Below are positions 34,109 to 44,913 of a stretch of 64,000 nucleotides of DNA, in pieces. Within the stretch, counting starts at the first letter, position 1. Each line of letters opens with the position of its first letter. Under the pieces are notes generated by a model. It saw nothing but the letters and a program-made list of their open reading frames with translations, was not told the DNA's origin and did no database searches. The stretch comes from Endothia cerciana (taxonomy: Eukaryota > Ascomycota > Sordariomycetes > Diaporthales > Cryphonectriaceae): assembly GCA_026119935.1 (NCBI GenBank), contig JALRMH010000001.1, forward strand, positions 744,001-808,000, read 5' to 3'. The translations under genes were made by a program, and so were the position numbers.

Positions 34109-34962
34109 GCTGCTCACCTGCATATCACCACCGCACTGGGGCCGGGAGGATGTCGATCGCTATCGCTTCTGCCAGAATGATGTGGACGACGCGTCGGTGC
34201 TTCGGTGCTGGGAAATGAACACGCTGACGATCTCGCGGATTTGGGAAGACGAGGGCGGCAAGGGACAATGGTTATCGTTCCTGGCGCTAGACCATCTCGG
34301 GAGGACAGATCTCGGCTTGGCTTTGGGGCCCCCTTTGGACCCGCCCATGGATGCTGGCTCCCATGGAAGTCAATTTATTTCATCGTCTGAACCTGGCCCA
34401 GCCCAGACCGGCGGCGACTCGTCTTCCCTCCTGGAGCAAGGTTCTGACCGCGAGAGGAAACAAAGGGACCCCCAGTACAATCAAATAAGCCCCGAAGCAA
34501 CCCTGGACCGCATCCACACCCCTCATGTGCAGGGGGCCCCTACAGACCCTGACGACGCCCACGGAACAAGGACTGCTCGGATCTGACGCCCGTTCGTTCA
34601 GTTCGACGCCGACTTCAAGGACGGACAAAGGGAGGGGACGCAGGCCAGGACTCGCGGCCCGCCAGCATCACGTATTGATCTTCGTATCTTCAGATCACCA
34701 TCCTTGGGCCAATTTCCGTCTGTCTAATCTCTCCGGTGGGATCCTCCCAGGACTCTCTTCTCACGGCGCTGGCGGCTCTGCTCTGCCCTGCCCTCCCCTC
34801 CACCAGGTGCTTGGAGTGTCATCTCGGGAGACGAGGGCTGCCGGCCTGTGGGTGGCCTGGCGCCCATTCGAACCTAATTGCACAATGGCATGGCGAGTGT
34901 CACCAACCGATGAGGCCTTGCCGACCTGGGTGCATTAGCACGCAGGGACCTTTCTTGTTCGA

Positions 34963-35016
34963 GGCGGCCCGGGAATCGAACCTGCAAGGCACGCGCCAGC
35001 AATTGGCCATGGGACC
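34963..35016 (-). other. Possible tRNA-Ala(UGC)-like relic lacking part of the anticodon arm
   Basis: The minus strand opens GGTCCCATGGCCAATTG, close to an acceptor plus A-box-like D arm. GCGCGTGCCTTGCA follows, like the 5' half of an alanine anticodon arm. Then comes a perfect B-box GGTTCGATTCC with CCGGG. The 3' half of the anticodon arm and the variable loop are absent, and acceptor pairing is poor. It is not a functional tRNA; a tRNA fossil or a SINE head are the options. Chance resemblance is possible. Confidence 0.3.
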
Positions 35017-35149
35017 CGTCCCTTGTGAGCCCAAGGAAACCCCGTTCCAATCACGGTGGTGTTTGGGTGGCACACCTCGTTTCTGCAAGAGGGAAACGCT
35101 GGATATCTTTTGACTATCAAAGCCGCCAAGGATCACTGGACCAGTGACA

Positions 35150-35160
35150 CCCCCCCCCCC
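35150..35160. repeat. Poly-C tract (C11)
   Basis: Eleven C in non-coding DNA, bounded by GACA and AAAGTG. Confidence 0.9.
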
Positions 35161-35761
35161 AAAGTGCCTTCCCCCACATGGCTGCAGACGTTCAAAGCCC
35201 TTCTGCCTGCCGCCTTCCTCAATCCGGTCCAGGGGCGACTCGCTTGTGGGCGCACACCCCTGAGTTAACGATGCAGAGACCCAATCATCTCCGCGTTGGC
35301 CCCTGGCTCAGGGACATGGAGGGCCACAAGGGGGGGGGTCCTACTGGAGTACCATACCCACCACGATGGCCCATGCTGCCCCTTTCGATGGTGGCCTTTC
35401 CAGGGCCTCTGCCCCGGCCAACCAAAGGTCTCTCCTGCTCAATTCCCGACTCCTGCCCGTCTATATTCCCTTTCACTGTTGCATTTTCTCAAGGTTGTGG
35501 CTCGGTCGTGTTTTCTGATTTTTGATATATCGGACTCCGCTCTCTTTATCTGCTCAATACGAGCCCTCTTTTTTTTTTTTTTTTGGTTCTTGCCCGTGGG
35601 AGTTCCATCGCCCAGGACAGAGTGTCAGGCAGACGGACCATGTCAGGTTGATGTGCCGTGTTGTCGCCGACCGGCCAATCGAACCGAGACATTCCCTCCC
35701 TCCCTCCTTCAAGGCCACATCACGATACGTACCGGCCTGAGAGGGCCAGAACCAGATAAAA

Positions 35762-38700
35762 ATGTCGGAGGCTTTGGTCCCCGAGCCTGTTCCACCGGGG
35801 CTGGGCCTGCAACGGGACTACAGTGAGGATGTCCTTGACGCATACGACCACTACGGATTCGACCACGTCTCCGAGGGCGCTCCAGCCGCGCAGGCATCTG
35901 ATACACTAGGTGCTTCACCTGTCGGTCCCTCATCTGGCCCAGGCCGGCCTGCGCATGCAGCCATCACCGAACACCACCACCGCGAGTCGCAGCTTCCATC
36001 TGATCTTATTCCTGCTCACCGCGGCCACCTGGACAACCAAGACCACCAAGGCCCCCAAGACCACCAAGACCACCAGGGACAAGGGCACGGGCAGCCGCCG
36101 CCGCCGCAGCAGCAGCAGCCCTATCGTCCCGACTCGGTCCCTGCCCAACCTATCCTGCCGCCCCGTCCCCCACCAGAGCCTCTGCACAGCCCGAGGAGCA
36201 CCAGGTCGCATAGCCTGGCGGCTTCTCTTGCCTCGCTTGGCAGCCAGTCCCCGATCCGTAGGAAGCCTCTGAGCCCAACCGCCTCGCCGCTGGCGGTTCG
36301 CTTCTCCTCTGCCGCTGGGTCTTACCGCATGCCGTATGACCTGGAACAGCCCGACTCCGGCTACTTCTCCCTCAACAGTCCCGACCTGTATGAGCTGGCC
36401 CGCAAGCCACAAGGGCCTATTGCTGAAGCCTCGCTGCCTACCCCTCTCGAGGAGGAGCAGTCCGACGGGGAGTAGGTTCAGCCTGTTTCCAAACGACCAG
36501 TCTTTTTTCCTTCTTTCCCTCGGACCGTGCTGACCGGAATGTTTTGAACAGTCTCGATTACAATTGGCCGTCGCCGCCGAGAGGGCCTGCCAGGGCTTCC
36601 CAGCTGGAGACACGAAACAACATTCCTGACGCCGACCCTGCTTATCCTCAAACAGACGATCTGGGACCACCCAGGCCTTTGGCAGCTGCTCACGTCACCG
36701 AGCAGGCCGCTCCGGATTCCAACCACGTTGGCGCGGAAGCATCCGGGCCAGTCGCTGCCAGTAGTCCCGTTACTAGTAGCAGTAATATGTCAATGTCTGG
36801 CCGGAGGTCCATCCCTCGACAGCTAGATTTTGATCATCCAGACACGGACATCCAACAAGCAGCCTCCACCCTCGGCCGGCCTCCAGACAGTGCTTCCACC
36901 CTCGACAAACCTCTGCCCAAGTCGCCACCCATCTCGCCAGCAAGGTCGCCTGTCGGCTCGTCCAAGATCAGCAGCTTCTTCGGCTGGGGGGCACCATCTC
37001 CTGCCGTCACCGAGGAGCCCAACAGCGCGGAGGACTACTCCCCCATACCCTCGCCTACGTCGCCAAGGAGGAACCCTCTCCCCGATGAATCCCCGGAGGC
37101 ACAGGGACAACCTATTCCACCACAGTCACACGCTCACAAGGGCAGTGCCCTTGGATACATCGAGACATATCTTCCCACACCACCGAATTCCTATTCAGCA
37201 GCCGCCATCATCGAGATCGAGGAGATGGAAGACGAGCTGAAGGCCATCAGCGCCGAATTGGCCTCGTCAATCCGGCGCGAGATGGATCTAGAGGACCTGG
37301 TCGAAAGGCTACAGGCCGAGATCGCCAACCCGCAAGCACCTGGGAAGAGGACCAGTGATTACTTCTCAGACTCGGGCTACAGCACAGCAAAGTCCAGTGA
37401 CGTCGAACAGTCGTCGAAGGAGGAGGTCGCCCAGATCCAACGCAGGGCCGAGCAGGACAGGGCGCAGCTGAGACTGGAGCTGACCAGCAAGCTCCAGGAG
37501 GAGCGCGGCCGCCGGGGTGTGCTTGATCAGCAGATCAAGGAGCTCGCCGAGAAGGCCTCTCAGGCCGACACGGCCCAGATGACCAGCAAGGACGCCGATG
37601 CTAGGGTGAAGGAGCTGGAGAAGACCTGTGAGGACCTTCGCCGCCGGTTGTCCGAGGAAAGGCAGGTCAAGGACAACTTCGAGGACCTGCTCTCTGCGCT
37701 GAAGGGTGAGCTGCAGAAAGCCTCTCTGGAGCGAGACAACCTGAAGGATGAGGTCGTCCCACAGCTCAGAGCCCGCGTGGAGGGCCTCGAGGCTCAGCAG
37801 GCCGACAATGAGAGGCTGGCATACGAGACGACGAAGATGCAGCAGGAGCTCCAGGCGCTCCGGGACACCAAGACAAAGCACGACTCACTTGCTAGGCTCA
37901 GGTCGAGCTCGATCACTGGCCAGTCCTTCAAGCTCGGGCGCCCGCCGTCCGGAATACACACCGCCGGGCTCAGCAGGTCGAACACCGTCAAGAGCGGGCA
38001 TGTCGAATCCCGGGAAGCCCTATCCGAGCGGCTCAAGGATGTTGAAGCCCAGCGTGATGCCCTGCACACCGCGTTGAAAAACCTACTCGACCGACAGGAT
38101 TTCCAGAACCGAGAAAATGAAAAGAAGATCAAAACACTGGAGGTTGAGCGCGACCGCCTTCTCTCCGCCTCACCGAGGAAGGCTGGATTCGAGAGGGAGG
38201 TTTCGACCCTGCGCGAGGAGGTCAATGTCCTGCGCCGGCGAGCTGAAGAGGCCATCGAGCAGAAGTGGCAGGTTGAGAAGGGCTTGATAGGATTGAAGAG
38301 CGACCTCGACCGTGCGGAGGAAGAGATCACCTCATTGCGGGCCCTGCTCAGCGAGAAGGACATTCTCATACCAGACTCGTTCTCGCGCTACAGCAGCAGC
38401 TCAGTCACAGGCAAGCCTGGCGTCGCTGTCACATCATCGTCACTCGAGAAGGCCTACAAGGACCTGCAGAAGTCTTATATGGAGGCACTCGATGGGATCA
38501 AGGATCTGGACATTGGTGGCACCAGCGCTTCACAGGACGAAAGGACAAGATTCGCCATGAAACGGCTCGAGCAGTCACTTTCAGCGGCTCTCCTCGAACG
38601 CGACGATGCCCGCCTCGACGCGGCCGCTCTGCAGGACCAGGTCGGCAGCCTCCAAGAGGCAGAAAAGGAACATCTCCAGAGCGAGGGCGACCTGGCAGAC

Positions 38701-39384
38701 CAGCTTCGGGACTCGGCCAACCGGGTCGAGGAGCTTACGCAGCAGGTCCGCGCACAGCTGGCCATCAACTCGTCGCTCCGCACCCGCCTCGCGGACACGC
38801 TCGCAAGGGGTGAGGCTACCCAGAAGGCCAACAAGGACCGCCTCGCCAGCATGCAAAACCGCATGCGGGTCCTCGAGGAGCAAGTCGTTGCGGCGCAGAC
38901 GGCCGCCGAGGAGCGTGTCAATCGCCATGAGGAGGAGCTGGCTTTACTGCGGGAAGCGAACAACGGCAACCTACACCGCCGGAGTGATGCCAGCGGCGGA
39001 CTGCGGTCGCCGCGGCTGTTTCCACCCAAGTCGCCCATGTCACCGCTCCTGTCGCCTGGCTCGGGCGGAAGGTTCCCTCGCATGCTCAGCTCCCACTCGA
39101 GGAAGAGCTCCCGGGCCCGCCCGTCTGCCGCGGAGCAGCAGGAGGAAGATGACAAGCAGGTCGACATATTAAAGGAGCGCATCGCCGAGCTCGAGAAGGC
39201 CCTGGTCACGGCCGATTTCGAGATGCAGGAGGTCGTGAGTAGGATGAACACGGCCCAGATCGATGTCATGACCCTCCAGGAGGAGCGCGAGGCTGCCGCG
39301 CGCGAGACCAAGAAGCTTCAGAAACAGCTCGAGGCCGAGAGGGTCAAGGCTTTCCAGGAGCGCTTCAACACCATCACGAGCTAA
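35762..39384 (+). CDS. Large coiled-coil protein, unknown function
   Basis: Exons 35762-36471 and 36552-39384 (donor GTAGGT, acceptor AACAG) give 1,180 aa. Residues 1 to ~480 are disordered and rich in Pro, Ser, Gln and His, with a DHQ-type repeat patch near 90-108 (QDHQGPQDHQDHQGQGH) and SP/TP sites. From about 500 the protein is nearly continuous heptad-like Glu/Leu/Lys/Gln coiled coil. It is interrupted by Ser/Pro-rich breaks (SSSITGQSFKLGRPPSG; a LRSPRLFPPKSPMSPLL segment near the C-terminus), and a final coil ends ERVKAFQERFNTITS. The layout fits a fungal scaffold, tether or spindle/septum-associated protein, but I recognise no defined domain and give no function. The intron choice is supported by frame: the first exon would otherwise meet a stop at 36474. 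Confidence 0.82.
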
Positions 39385-40490
39385 TGAGGAGGGCGTATCG
39401 ATGATGGCTGTACTAACACCACCATCGTAACAGTTGGATCGTTTGCATGATGCATTTACACCGGTTGAGCATATCAGCACGATACCCGTCCCACACCAGG
39501 ACTCGCACTTTTTACTAGACTACCACCATCCCTCATGGGGCTCCTCCGGTGCTGTCTCTTGGAGATCAGGTCAGCATCGGCGTTTCTTGATTATCATTGG
39601 GGATCGGACACACTCAGGCTTATATCATGGAGCGACTCGCCCACGTTATCGCCGAACACATAACATATATATATATACCGACGGCGACACACACCCGACG
39701 CACCGGCTCTTTCTATTTAATGTTTCCTGGACACACAAGCCTCAGCATGTCTGCCCCTGGGCTGTTGTCTATATGTATTCATAGAGCACGACTCTTTCTT
39801 GGTCTAATACTGGCTTCAAAACTATACGTGGCCTTCGGAAATGGGATGCGTGGATGGATAAAGCCAAAAGCCTGGTTGGGTCAGGGCTGGCTTCATAGGA
39901 TACAGCCTACCTAGCTATTTTGGAATAGGAATCATGACTGCCAATCATTGGCTCCGCTTCAACATCTCCCAAACGTCTTGCTGTTGCCAGTGCTTTTCGA
40001 GGTTCGCCGTCAGTCTGGCCGCCTTGACTGCCTGGGCCAACTAAATCGATGCCCGAGCCATTCACGAGCGGCCCATTCCTTGTTCCAAGTCGTCAAAAAA
40101 AATGATTGTTTTCAACTTCACGGACACAGGAACAACCGAAGACTTTACACCAACGAAATTGTAGATACTGAGCATTCCCGTACATCGATATGTCTTCCGT
40201 AGCTCTCTGTTTATGCAGCATTCCTGAGCCGGCAATGCTCGGCCTCGAGAAGCACCAGCGGCCTGGCTTTCACGTACGGCCCAAGAGCCACCTGCCTCGC
40301 TTTGCGAGCAAGACCAGGCCCAGGTAGGGCTGCTCTCGGCGGCCGGAAATGCTCCCGCTCCTTCGGCCTTGACAATTCCCGAGGTTCGAGATGGCGAATA
40401 GCGGCAGCAGCCCACGAGGATGCGAACAAGGGTATCTTAGCCCTCGTAGACCCCAGTAGACCCCAGGCCCAGCGGTTCTATCATTTGTTC
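39385..40490. other. Convergent intergenic, 1.1 kb
   Basis: 3' flanks of the coiled-coil gene and GIR2. Contains an (AT)n stretch near 39665. No gene seen. Confidence 0.55.
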
Positions 40491-41270
40491 TCACGACGCC
40501 GAGACCTTGAGCTTCTCCAGCTCCTCGGCGGGCACCTCGTCCTCCGCCTCCTCAGCCTCCTCGCCCTTCGCCAGACCCCTTTCCCAGAGCTGCCGTCCCG
40601 TCAGCCTCGCGGGGTCTTTTATCCGCGCCTTCTTCATCTCGGCAGCCCTCTCCTCCTCCTCCCGCTGCCTCTGCTCCTCCATCTCCCGGAGGAACCCGTC
40701 CCGCCACTGCAGGAACGTCTCCCGCGTGACCGGCGTCCCGTGGAACTTCTTGTTCTCCTCCCTCTCGGCGGCGAGGAGGACCTCCTCGTGTGCGCGCGCG
40801 GCGTCCTCCCGCCGCCGGGCCACGAGCTGCTCGGCCTCCTCCTTCAGGGTCGTCACGAGCGTGAACACCATCGCCATCCCCATGTTCTCCTCGACCACGG
40901 GCTCCAGGGCCCGGAGGAGCGCGGCCTTGTCGTCCGCGACGCTGAAGAGGGGGTGCCTCTCGCTGCCGTCGTCCGTCGAGAGGTCGAGGTTGGGGGCCTT
41001 GTCCGGGTAGTCCTCGGGGTAGCGCACCGTGAGGACCATCACGGGCTGCGGGTTCTCGGGCTCGTCGTCCTCGATGTCGAGGGCGATTGATATCCTGTAC
41101 TCGGTCTCGGACACGTCTGCTCGGGGCTGTCAGGGCCAAATCGTGCGTGGGCGGGCTTGGGTATCTTGGGTATCTTGGGGGAGGGGGGGGGGACTCTGCA
41201 CACCTGTGATTTCCTCTGGGAAGATGGAGTCGAGCACCTCCCGCTCCTCTATCTGTTCTTCTCGACCCAT
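40491..41270 (-). CDS. GIR2: RWD-domain protein GIR2 (RWDD1/DFRP2 homologue)
   Basis: Cytosolic RWD protein. Gir2/RWDD1 binds and stabilises the Rbg2/DRG2 GTPase and contacts Gcn1, linking it to ribosomes and the Gcn2 stress pathway. Exons 41204-41270 and 40491-41116 (GTGTGC donor, GAGCAG acceptor) give 230 aa. The N-terminal RWD domain spans ~1-120: REEQIEEREVLDSIFPEEI, EYRISIALDIEDDE and the hallmark VRYPEDYPDKAPNLDL. The C-terminal half is a long charged helix (NKKFHGTPVTRETFLQWRDG, EEQRQREEEERAAEMKK), the DFRP-like region that contacts the GTPase. The 87-nt intron contains G10 at 41183-41192. Divergent from PUF6. Confidence 0.92.
41183..41192. repeat. Poly-G tract inside the GIR2 intron
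   Basis: G10, read as C10 in the transcript, within the 87-nt intron and 11 nt from the donor. Confidence 0.85.
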
Positions 41271-41571
41271 CGTGGTATTTGTGGTTCAGACACGAGACTG
41301 TCGGATTAACAAGACTGTATGTGTCGCGTGGGTGATGATAAATGTCTGGAGGGGTACATAGACTCAATGTTGAACCCGTCGTTGAGGCTTTTGGGGGGGG
41401 GGGGGGCAAGGGTCCGTGGGGCTTATCGCCGATAAGCTCAGGACCCCTGTCGAATATTTTCGATTCCTGAAATTTTCCCTGGGCGCAAGTCTTCCCGCAG
41501 ACCACCCTCACTCGCCCTTTCCACCTCTCTTGCACCAGCACACTCAGTCAACCGTTCCAATCGCATGAGCA
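41271..41571. promoter_or_regulatory. Bidirectional promoter GIR2/PUF6 with GATA palindrome
   Basis: Only 301 bp separate the two start codons. It includes G14 at 41393-41406 and a perfect 17-nt palindrome GCTTATCGCCGATAAGC at 41421-41437. The palindrome is flanked by GGTCC (41411-41415) and GGACC (41441-41445), extending the symmetry. The palindrome contains two inverted GATAAG-type sites, the core recognised by fungal GATA factors. Regulatory use is inference. Confidence 0.55.
41393..41406. repeat. Poly-G tract (G14)
   Basis: Fourteen G in the GIR2/PUF6 promoter region, 14 nt from the GATA palindrome. Confidence 0.9.
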
Positions 41572-43726
41572 ATGGCAACAAAGGGCGCGAGGATTGGTGA
41601 GAAGAGGAAGGCCTCCGCCGCCGAGGGCAAGCCCGCGAAGAAACCCCCCGGCAAGAAGAACGGCCCCGAGTCGACGAGGAAGCTGTGGCGGAACGAGGAT
41701 GCCTCGGACGACAGCAGTGATGACGGTTCCGTCGATGAGGGGGAGGAGGAGCAGGAGCAGGGCGTCGCGCCGCCTGCGAAGAAGAAGACCAAGCCGGCCC
41801 AGGAGCTCGACAGCTCCTCCAGCGCCCAGCCGGCGAAGAAGTTTGAGAAAGGTGTGTGCGCCCAGGCGTTCTTGGCCTCGCGCCGTGCCAACGCGGGATG
41901 CTAACAGGTCAGCAGGCGAGTCCTCTAGAGAATCCCACATCAAACAGAGGCAATTGGCCAAGGAGCGGAAGGCTGCCAGGCCCCTCGCCGAGGAGCTGCA
42001 GAGGACCAAGAAGATCTGGGAGCGGCTGCGACGGAAGTCCCATGTCCCCAAGGAGGAGCGCCAGAAGCTCGTCGACGAGCTGTTCGAGATCATAACCGGC
42101 CGCGTCAAGGACTTCGTTCTGAAGCATGATGCTGTGCGTGCCGTGCAGACCGCCCTGAAGTACGCGAAGCCGGAGCAGCGCAAGATGATCACGAAGGAGC
42201 TGCAGGGGACGTACGCACAGCTGGCCGAGAGCAAGTATGCCAAATTCCTGATCGGCAAGATGCTGATCCAGAACGACCCTGAGATCCGGGACATGATCAT
42301 CCCCGAGTTCTACGGCAAGGTCAGGAAGCTCATCAACCACCCCGAGGCCTCCTGGATCCTCGACGATATCTACCGTGGCGTCGCAACAAAGGAGCAGAAG
42401 GCCGTCATCCTGCGGGAATGGTATGGACCCGAGTTCTCCCTCTTCAGATCGGAGGAGGACGACAGCACGGCCGATCTGTCGCAAATTCTGGAGCAGCACC
42501 CGGAGAAGCGAGGTCCGATAATCAAGTACCTGATGAGCATGATCGATCAACTTGTCCAAAAGAAGATGAACGGCTTCACTATGCTGCATGACGCGATGTT
42601 ACAGTGCTTTTTGAACCTGAAGGCGGGCACTGAGGAGCATACCGAGTTCCTGCAGAAGGTCAAGGACGACGAGACTGGTGACCTGCTCAAGAACCTGGCC
42701 TTCACCAAGTCCGGGTCACGGCTGGCCTGTCTCCTGCTAGCGCACGGCGGCGCAAAGGACAGGAGGCAGTACTTGAAGCTCTACAAGGAGACCTTCGAGG
42801 CTATGTGCGGCGATCAATATGGACACCTGGTCATCCTCACGGCCTACGATGTTATAGACGACACCGTCATGACAGCCAAGGCCATCTTCCCTGAGGTACT
42901 AGGCAAAATTGAGGAGAAGCAGAACATCATCTTTTGCGCCAACGACATCAACGCGAGAACGACCATCCTCTATCCATTCGAGGGCATGTCGCGGGCATTA
43001 TTCCCGCTGAGCCAGAGTGCAGACCTTGAGGTCCTCAAGGAGGTCCACGAAATACGCAAGACGACCAGCAAGAAGGACCCGGAGATAAGGCGCAAGGAGC
43101 TTGTTGCTGCGATGTCCCCAACCCTTCTTGAGGCCATCGCCACGTCCGCTCGAGATCTTGTATCGACATCCTTCGGCTGCCAATTCGTAACAGATGTCTT
43201 GCTTGACGCCGACGGAGATAAGAGTCAAGCCCTGCAGGCAGTAGCTGAAACCGCCGCAGGCGACCCGGTGGCCGCAGAGAACAGTGAGGAGCTATACTCT
43301 GGAGAGTATCCGCATCCTTCGCAGACGGCCTGGGCGGAGAGGATGTTCAAAACCCTGATCCAAGGCGGACGTTTCGACAAGGCATCAAAGAAGATTCAGG
43401 TTGTCGAACCTCCCCTGGACTTCGCAAATATCCTATATCCGATCATCAAGGACCACATTATCGCCTGGGCGACGAGTCGCAGTTCCTTCGTCATCGTGGC
43501 CCTCTTGGAGTCGGACCGCTTCTCGCAGAAGGAAAAGATCAAGAAGGTGCTCAAGAAAAACAAGGCAGGGCTAACGAAGGCCGCCACGGAGCCGGTCAAG
43601 AAACCCGAACCCGAGCCCGAACAGGACGGGGAGAAGGGTGCGGGCAAGCAAAAGAAGGGCACATTCAAGAAGGACCGACGGCCGGTCGGCAACGCAGGTG
43701 CCAAACTGCTGCTGGAGAAGCTATGA
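41572..43726 (+). CDS. PUF6: Pumilio-repeat ribosome biogenesis protein PUF6
   Basis: Nucleolar PUF protein needed for 60S biogenesis (and ASH1 mRNA repression in yeast). Exons 41572-41851 and 41916-43726 (donor GTGTGT, acceptor GTCAGCAG) give 696 aa. Residues 1 to ~95 are basic/acidic and disordered. The second exon opens ESSRESHIKQRQLAKERKAARP, conserved in Puf6/KIAA0020. Degenerate Pumilio repeats run from ~130 to ~470 (KHDAVRAVQTALKYA, SKYAKFLIGKML, HPEASWILDDIY, FTKSGSRLACLLLAHG, DQYGHLVILTAYDV). The CPL domain follows (about 480-620; VSTSFGCQFVTDVLLD, SRSSFVIVALLESD), and a Lys-rich tail. This repeat plus CPL order is diagnostic. Upstream acceptor AACAG at 41907 would break the frame and was rejected. 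Confidence 0.95.
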
Positions 43727-44139
43727 GCTCGCCTTAATGGGGCCGCGGCTTTCATCTTTGCAGGTTGATGGATTCGGGATGTCGGGAGCTGTGCACCGAC
43801 CGCATTGGGAGGAATGTTGCGAAGGAGCCACCTCGGCGTGTGCGTTATAGAAGATACTTGTCCAGCCTATTGCCGAATTCACCTCGTGGGGCGTCCACAA
43901 CCCAATGTTCTCGCTGGTTTTTCAAAACGCCTTTCTTAGTCTTGTTTCACTGTTGTCACTGACCACCCTACCGATGTCAGTTTTTTGTCCCGTGTATATG
44001 TCCGCGGAGCGCCGCACGAGTCGGAAACTGTTCGCACGGGACAAGTGTTCAACGGCCAGGCTATATTGCACATTCGCAGCGATCCTCGATTCGTTGAGAG
44101 CCAACATCTAGAGTAGAGCGCCGAGTATCCGCTAGCTGT

Positions 44140-44170
44140 CCACGCCTCCACGCCTCCACGCCTCCACGCT
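44140..44170. repeat. 8-bp tandem repeat, ~3.9 copies
   Basis: CCACGCCT repeated about four times, the last copy truncated. Confidence 0.9.
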
Positions 44171-44719
44171 TATAGATCACATAAGCCGCGGTTGCTGAAC
44201 TGTGATATGGTGATGTCCTCTTGCTGGTGACAAAGCGGAACAAACCTCATGTGACGACCAAGGCAAAAATGGGTTTCGGAGCCGGCCCCCGGGTGTGGGG
44301 ATGCGGTTGAGGCTGGAGGCAGTATATCTGGGTCGCGGCTGATGGAACCCTCGATCCTGACAGCTACCGTGGTAGGATGCTCCCCACAGGGGTCAGGGTG
44401 TAAGACACATGGGACTGAATATGACCAGAAAGGCCGTCCTCTCTTTTAACGTCACAGTATTGGGACATACTCAGAGCTCGTAGTCTCGGTGTCTAGCCTG
44501 GATGGAGCCACGATTGCGTTACCTTTTTCGGTATCGATTTATCTTTTCAAGGAGGGAGGTCCCAAGCGATCCCCATCTGATGATTTGACTATCGGGGAGG
44601 GTATGGCACACCGCATCCATCCACCATGGCAAGTTGCCATGGTGTCTGGTCAGGTATCTCCTGTGATGCCTCGTCGATGCCGCCCTCCACATGAAAACCC
44701 CTCGCCCCGCCCCCCATTG

Positions 44720-44739
44720 TTTCTTCTTCTTCTTCTTCT
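44720..44739. repeat. TTC microsatellite
   Basis: About six TTC units ending in TAG, ~170 bp upstream of the mucin-like gene. Confidence 0.85.
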
Positions 44740-44913
44740 AGACTCTGATGGACCTCTCTCAATGATTCACTCATGCTGCTGCTGCTGCTGTAAAGCTCCG
44801 AGGGTGGTGGTCCCTACTTTGAAGCTCTTCTCCCGATTGAAAAAAAAAAAAAAAGAGGGGGGTATCACAGCCGTCCGGTTGACAGCGTAATTTATGAGGA
44901 AGCACGGTCAATC

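Larger units (their letters stand above)
32891..35761. other. Repeat-rich intergenic region, 2.9 kb
   Basis: No supported gene. Contains TTTTC/TTC microsatellites (33016-33051, 34069-34108), C13 (33155-33167), C11 (35150-35160), G9 (35330-35338), a T16 run near 35569-35584 and a tRNA-like relic at 34963-35016. The last ~500 bp should hold the promoter of the coiled-coil gene. Confidence 0.5.
43727..44913. other. Intergenic, 1.2 kb
   Basis: Downstream of PUF6 and upstream of the mucin-like gene. Contains an 8-bp tandem repeat at 44140-44170, a TTC microsatellite at 44720-44739, a short CTG run near 44775-44790 and an A-rich tract near 44841. No gene seen. Confidence 0.55.

Noticed and set aside
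34182..34586. 134-codon ORF between the TTC microsatellite and the coiled-coil gene
   Set aside because: No recognisable features and no support from splice sites; sits in repeat-rich intergenic DNA.
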